A DNA stretch of 61,161 nucleotides from CAZEPJ01 sp964514105 (GTDB lineage Bacteria > Desulfobacterota > Desulfocorpusculales > Desulfocorpusculum). The notes beneath the pieces were generated by a model. The model was not told the DNA's origin. It worked only from the letters and a program-made list of their open reading frames with translations, and made no database searches. Positions within the stretch are counted from its first letter, which is position 1, and each line of letters begins with the position of its first letter. Position numbers and translations under genes: made by a program. Location: positions 1 through 61,161 of the forward strand of contig CAZEPJ010000020.1 of assembly GCA_964514105.1 (NCBI GenBank), in the 5' to 3' direction. Positions 58,197-61,161 of this stretch are shown piece after piece.

Positions 58197-59123
58197 ATGA
58201 GCCTCACCTTCGGTCCCGTGCCCTCCCGCCGCCTGGGTCGCTCCCTGGGCATCGACCTGCTGCCGTTCAAGACGTGCACCCATGACTGCGTGTACTGCCA
58301 GCTGGGGCGGACCGAGGCCCTCGCCTTCCGCCGCCGCCGGTTTCGAACGGCGGGCGCCGTGGCGGAGGCCGTGGCCCGGGCCCTGGCCGGCTGCGGCGGG
58401 GCCGACACCCTGACCTTCTCGGGCTCGGGGGAGCCCACCCTGGAGCTGGGCCTGGGGGAGATGATCCGGACCCTCAAACGGCGATTCTCGCTGCCCGTGG
58501 CGGTCATCACCAACGGGGCCCTACTGTGCCGGCCCGAGGTTCGGGAGGATCTGATGGCGGCGGACATGGTCCTGCCGTCCCTGGACGCCTGGACCGAGGA
58601 GATGTTCCGGCGCATCAACCGACCCCATCCGCGGCTGCGCCTGGGGCGCACACTGGAGGGGCTGACGGCCTTCGGCAAGGCCTTCCGGGGGGAGCTTTGG
58701 CTGGAGGTCCTGTTCGTGGCGGGGGTCAACGACGCCCCCCAGGACCTTCCCGGGCTGCTCCGGTGGGTGGAACGGGTCCGCCCCGGCCGCATCCAGATCA
58801 ACACCGTGGTCCGCCCGCCTGCGGAGCCGTGGGCCAGGGCCGTCCCCACAGATCGGCTGGAGGAGATCCGGCAGGCACTGGGCCCCTGCGCCGAGATCAT
58901 CGCGCCGTTTCGGGGGGAGGCGGAGCGTGTGGCGCGGGCAGGCCTGGAGGACCGGGTGCTGGAGATGGTGCTCCGGCGCCCCTTGACCGCGGCGGACGTG
59001 GTGGCTACGCTGGGGATCGAGGCGAAGGGGGCCGAGGCCTTCCTGGACGGGATGGCCAGGCGCCACGGGCTGGTGAGGGAGCAGGTGGGGGACCGAGTGT
59101 ATTACCGGAAGCAGTCGGCCTGA
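58197..59123 (+). CDS. Radical SAM protein (COG0731-like)
   Basis: This 308-residue protein has the radical-SAM cluster motif Cx3Cx2C as Cys27, Cys31 and Cys34 in CTHDCVYC. It starts with FGPVPSRRLGRSLGIDLLP, typical of the COG0731 group annotated as wyosine-like radical SAM enzymes. FSGSGEPTLE provides the SAM-binding GGE-like motif. The C-terminal 70 residues look like a winged helix (LTAADVVATLGIEAKGAEAFLDGMARR). The AUG is 24 bases after the DUF6485-like gene. The substrate is unknown; bacterial members are not proven to act on tRNA. Confidence 0.82.
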   Translation: MSLTFGPVPSRRLGRSLGIDLLPFKTCTHDCVYCQLGRTEALAFRRRRFRTAGAVAEAVARALAGCGGADTLTFSGSGEPTLELGLGEMIRTLKRRFSLPVAVITNGALLCRPEVREDLMAADMVLPSLDAWTEEMFRRINRPHPRLRLGRTLEGLTAFGKAFRGELWLEVLFVAGVNDAPQDLPGLLRWVERVRPGRIQINTVVRPPAEPWARAVPTDRLEEIRQALGPCAEIIAPFRGEAERVARAGLEDRVLEMVLRRPLTAADVVATLGIEAKGAEAFLDGMARRHGLVREQVGDRVYYRKQSA

Positions 59124-59150
59124 GGGCCGCGGCTGGCCGGCGAGGAGGCG

Positions 59151-59903
59151 ATGAGCCCCAAACGACCCGAAGAGATCCAGAGCATGCGTCAGGCCAACCG
59201 CATTGCGGCGTGCATCCTGGATCAGCTGGAGCAGATGATCGTGCCAGGGGCGACCACCCGGGAACTGGACGAATTCGTGGTGGGCCGCATCCGGGCGGCC
59301 GGCGGCGAGCCGGCCTTTCTGGGGTATCGGGGCTACCCGGCGTCCATCTGCGTGTCCATCAACGAGCAGGTGGTCCACGGCATCCCGGGACCCAGACGCA
59401 TCCGAGAGGGGGATCTGGTGAGCGTGGACATCGGGGTGATCCACGGCGGGTTCTACGGCGACTCGGCCCGGAGCTACGGGGTGGGTCGGATCAGCCAGAA
59501 GGGGCAGAAGCTCCTTCGGGTCACGGAAGAGGCCCTGTACAAGGGGATCGACAAGGCCCGGGCGGGCAACCGTCTGTTCGACATCTCCCGGGCGGTGCAG
59601 GGCTGGGTTGAGCGCCACGGCTTCTCGGTGGTGCGGGAGTTCGTGGGCCACGGCATCGGCCGCAGCCTGCACGAGGACCCCCAGGTGCCCAACTACGTGC
59701 CCCACAGCACGTTCAACCCCGTGCTGGAGGCCGGGGTGACCCTGGCCCTGGAGCCCATGGTCAATGCCGGGGACTACCGGGTCAAGGTCCTGCCGGACGG
59801 CTGGACGGCCGTGACCAGCGACGGCTCGCTCTCGGCCCATTTCGAGCACACCATCGCCGTCACCGACAACGGCCCCGAGATCCTCACGGTGTGCCAGGGA
59901 TGA
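59151..59903 (+). CDS. map: Methionine aminopeptidase type I
   Basis: This 250-residue protein has all five metal ligands: Asp93 and Asp104 in SVDIGVIHGGFYGDSA, His167 in FVGHGIGRSLHEDP, Glu201 in LALEPM and Glu232 in FEHTIAV. It has no N-terminal extension, so it is the short type Ia form. It removes the initiator methionine from nascent proteins. It lies 27 bases after the radical SAM gene and overlaps the following secreted-protein gene by 4 bases (AUGA). Confidence 0.94.
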   Translation: MSPKRPEEIQSMRQANRIAACILDQLEQMIVPGATTRELDEFVVGRIRAAGGEPAFLGYRGYPASICVSINEQVVHGIPGPRRIREGDLVSVDIGVIHGGFYGDSARSYGVGRISQKGQKLLRVTEEALYKGIDKARAGNRLFDISRAVQGWVERHGFSVVREFVGHGIGRSLHEDPQVPNYVPHSTFNPVLEAGVTLALEPMVNAGDYRVKVLPDGWTAVTSDGSLSAHFEHTIAVTDNGPEILTVCQG

Positions 59904-60625
59904 CGGCCCGGGGACTTATCCTGATGGCGGCCCTTGCGGGGTCCATGCTGGCCTTCTCGCCTCCATCCGGGGCGGAGGCCCAGATCGAGATCGTTGCCGT
60001 GCGGCTCGCCCCCTTCCCCCCGAGCTACGACACCGTCAACTGGGTCCTGGTGGACTACCACAAGGGGGCGATCCGGGAGATCGAGCTGACCACCAAGTGG
60101 CAGTCCAAGTTCAGCGGACTGCAGGAGAGCACCCAGCGCGTACCGGTGCCCGATGCCCTCAAGGACAAGGCCGCGGGGACCCTGATCCTTCCCCATCAGT
60201 GGCGAGAGCGCAACGATGCGGAGGAGCTGCGGACCCTGGTGGTGCAGCTTCGAGACGCCTCGGGGAAGATGGCGGTTACGGGGAGGGCGTTCACCCTGGG
60301 ACGGGGGTGGACGGCCGCGAGCCCGCTTCGTCTCACAGGGGCCGCTTCGGAGGCGGCGGCCGCCGGATCGGCGGGGGATGGGATTGTGCGGGTGCGGTTC
60401 GAGGCTGCCGCGCCGGCCCGGCCCCGGACCCTGTACGTGGAGGCCCAGCCCCACAGCGGCCCCAGGCAACTCCACGAGATCCCGCTGGATGCCTCTCGGT
60501 TGGCGGGCGGCGAGATCCTCTGGCCCTGGCAGCGCGCCCCCGGCGGGCCGTGGACGCTCCGGGTGTGGATCGTGGACGAACTGGGCAACCAGAGCAACGC
60601 CCTTCAGCTCCGGCTGCCCTCCTGA
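59900..60625 (+). CDS. Exported protein of unknown function
   Basis: This 241-residue protein has a signal peptide (about 1-27: basic start, LILMAALAGSMLAF core, GAEA cleavage site). The mature part is rich in beta-strands and contains no recognised motif; segments such as ELTTKWQSKFSGLQ and LRVWIVDELGNQSNAL suggest Ig-like or beta-sandwich modules. The AUG at 59900 overlaps the map stop (AUGA). It is convergent with the thiamine-binding-like gene. A periplasmic or secreted location is the only firm inference. Confidence 0.7.
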   Translation: MTARGLILMAALAGSMLAFSPPSGAEAQIEIVAVRLAPFPPSYDTVNWVLVDYHKGAIREIELTTKWQSKFSGLQESTQRVPVPDALKDKAAGTLILPHQWRERNDAEELRTLVVQLRDASGKMAVTGRAFTLGRGWTAASPLRLTGAASEAAAAGSAGDGIVRVRFEAAAPARPRTLYVEAQPHSGPRQLHEIPLDASRLAGGEILWPWQRAPGGPWTLRVWIVDELGNQSNALQLRLPS

Positions 60626-60686
60626 CCCCCCCCCGCTCTCCCTGCGCCCTGTGCCCTCTGCGCTGGGCCCTTCGCCCCGCGCCGCC

Positions 60687-60998
60687 TCACGCCGTCTTGA
60701 ACTTCTTGCCGGCCTTCTGCTCCACCGAGGCGATCTTGCCCTGGAGGGCGCCCGTGCGCCCCTTGCGGTAGTCCACCTTGATGCTCACCGCCACCCGGTT
60801 GCAGTCCTGGGACATGCGCTGGAAGCACTCCCGCACCACCGCGAAGACCTGATCCCATTCGCCCTCGATGGCCGTCCCCATGGGGCCCATGCGGTACTCC
60901 AGCCCGCTCTGCTCGATGACCTCCATGGACCGGGCCACGTAAGGACTCAGGCTCTCCCCCTTGTCCATGGGATACATGCTGAACTCCAGAAGAACCAT
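60687..60998 (-). CDS. MTH1187/YqgV-type thiamine-binding-like protein
   Basis: This 103-residue protein starts MVLLEFSMYPMDKGESLSPYVA and contains GLEYRMGPMGTAIEGEWDQVF and SIKVDYRKGR, the usual pattern of the MTH1187/YqgV (DUF77) family. These form ferredoxin-like tetramers and some members bind thiamine. The AUG follows AACGGGAGGATC. The gene has its own promoter and is convergent with the secreted-protein gene. The cellular role is not established. Confidence 0.85.
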   Translation of the reverse strand: MVLLEFSMYPMDKGESLSPYVARSMEVIEQSGLEYRMGPMGTAIEGEWDQVFAVVRECFQRMSQDCNRVAVSIKVDYRKGRTGALQGKIASVEQKAGKKFKTA

Positions 60999-61068
60999 GA
61001 TCAGATCCTCCCGTTGGGGTGCAGTCCGCGGCTCAGGCCCGGCTGCCGGATGGAGATCGAGGCACCGA

Positions 61069-61098
61069 AGTATATCATGGGCCTTGGCCGTGTCACAA
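61069..61098 (-). promoter_or_regulatory. Promoter of the MTH1187-type gene
   Basis: On the minus strand TTGTGA (61093-61098), 18 bases and TATACT (61069-61074) precede the AUG at 60998 by about 70 bases. A GGCCAAGGCC palindrome lies in the spacer. Confidence 0.45.
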
Positions 61099-61161
61099 GG
61101 AGCCTCCCGGGCGGGGGGGCCGGCGTCCGGCGATGGGGGCGGTCGCGCGCTCCCCCACCTC

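Noticed and set aside
1..61161. tRNA, rRNA, CRISPR arrays, insertion sequences or prophage genes
   Set aside because: I looked for their typical signatures (CCA-type cloverleafs, spaced identical repeats, DDE transposases, integrases, terminal inverted repeats) and found none that I could support by eye.

Overview
This is a GC-rich stretch of bacterial chromosome with about 61 protein genes (one of them doubtful) and no tRNA, rRNA, CRISPR array, transposase or phage gene that I could recognise. The gene content suggests an anaerobic or facultatively anaerobic Desulfobacterota/'deltaproteobacterial'-like organism, or a GC-rich relative. The supporting genes are Hdr/Dsr-type CCG iron-sulfur proteins paired with small cytochrome-b-like subunits, a 1408-residue HgdC/BcrAD-type activase, a DUF6485-like protein, a C_GCAxxG_C_C-family protein, and many PAS histidine kinases with sigma-54 control. 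The assignment is inference; no rRNA is present to confirm it.

Layout. 1-10.9 kb: a lytic transglycosylase behind a consensus sigma-70 promoter and a structured leader; a methyltransferase; an old-yellow-enzyme/dienoyl-CoA-reductase-like flavoprotein; a zinc-ribbon protein and an MtaA/UroD-type methyltransferase; an M16 protease pair; a small HTH/zinc-ribbon regulator; a second methyltransferase and a secreted PpiC-TPR protein. 11.0-19.4 kb: two paralogous cyclic-nucleotide-binding-domain proteins whose C-termini look Sm/Hfq-like, then the origin-type cluster read leftward as rpmH-rnpA-yidD-yidC-jag-mnmE-rsmG-parA-parB, with a near-consensus parS lying across the rsmG stop codon.

19.7-34.2 kb, all leftward: an enhancer-binding protein with a cysteine-rich PAS domain, then two transcription units that each begin at a GG-N10-GC (-24/-12) sigma-54 promoter preceded by GTTGC/GCAAC repeats. 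Unit 1 holds TPR, cytochrome-b-like, CCG Fe-S, response regulator, PAS kinase, response regulator, PAS kinase, receiver-PAS-kinase hybrid, UspA and response regulator. Unit 2 holds UspA, cytochrome-b-like and CCG Fe-S. I read this as one redox-sensing and electron-transfer regulon and as the most interesting system in the window.

34.4-36.6 kb: ychF, a C_GCAxxG_C_C protein, a cupin. 36.6-51.0 kb: a carbohydrate/polyol cluster with a complete ABC importer (ATPase, Tat-exported binding protein, two permeases), two FGGY kinases, a glycerol-dehydrogenase-like enzyme, an SDR, a GlcD/GlcF-like oxidase pair and a DeoR regulator, flanked by two flavin-reductase-like proteins. A 15-bp element shared by two promoter regions is a candidate DeoR-type operator. 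The GlcD/GlcF pair lies in a 2.3-kb block of different codon use whose edges fall inside the two genes. 51.1-61.2 kb: two acyl-CoA dehydrogenases, the large activase, a DUF6485-like protein, a radical SAM protein, methionine aminopeptidase, a secreted unknown and an MTH1187/YqgV-type thiamine-binding-like protein.
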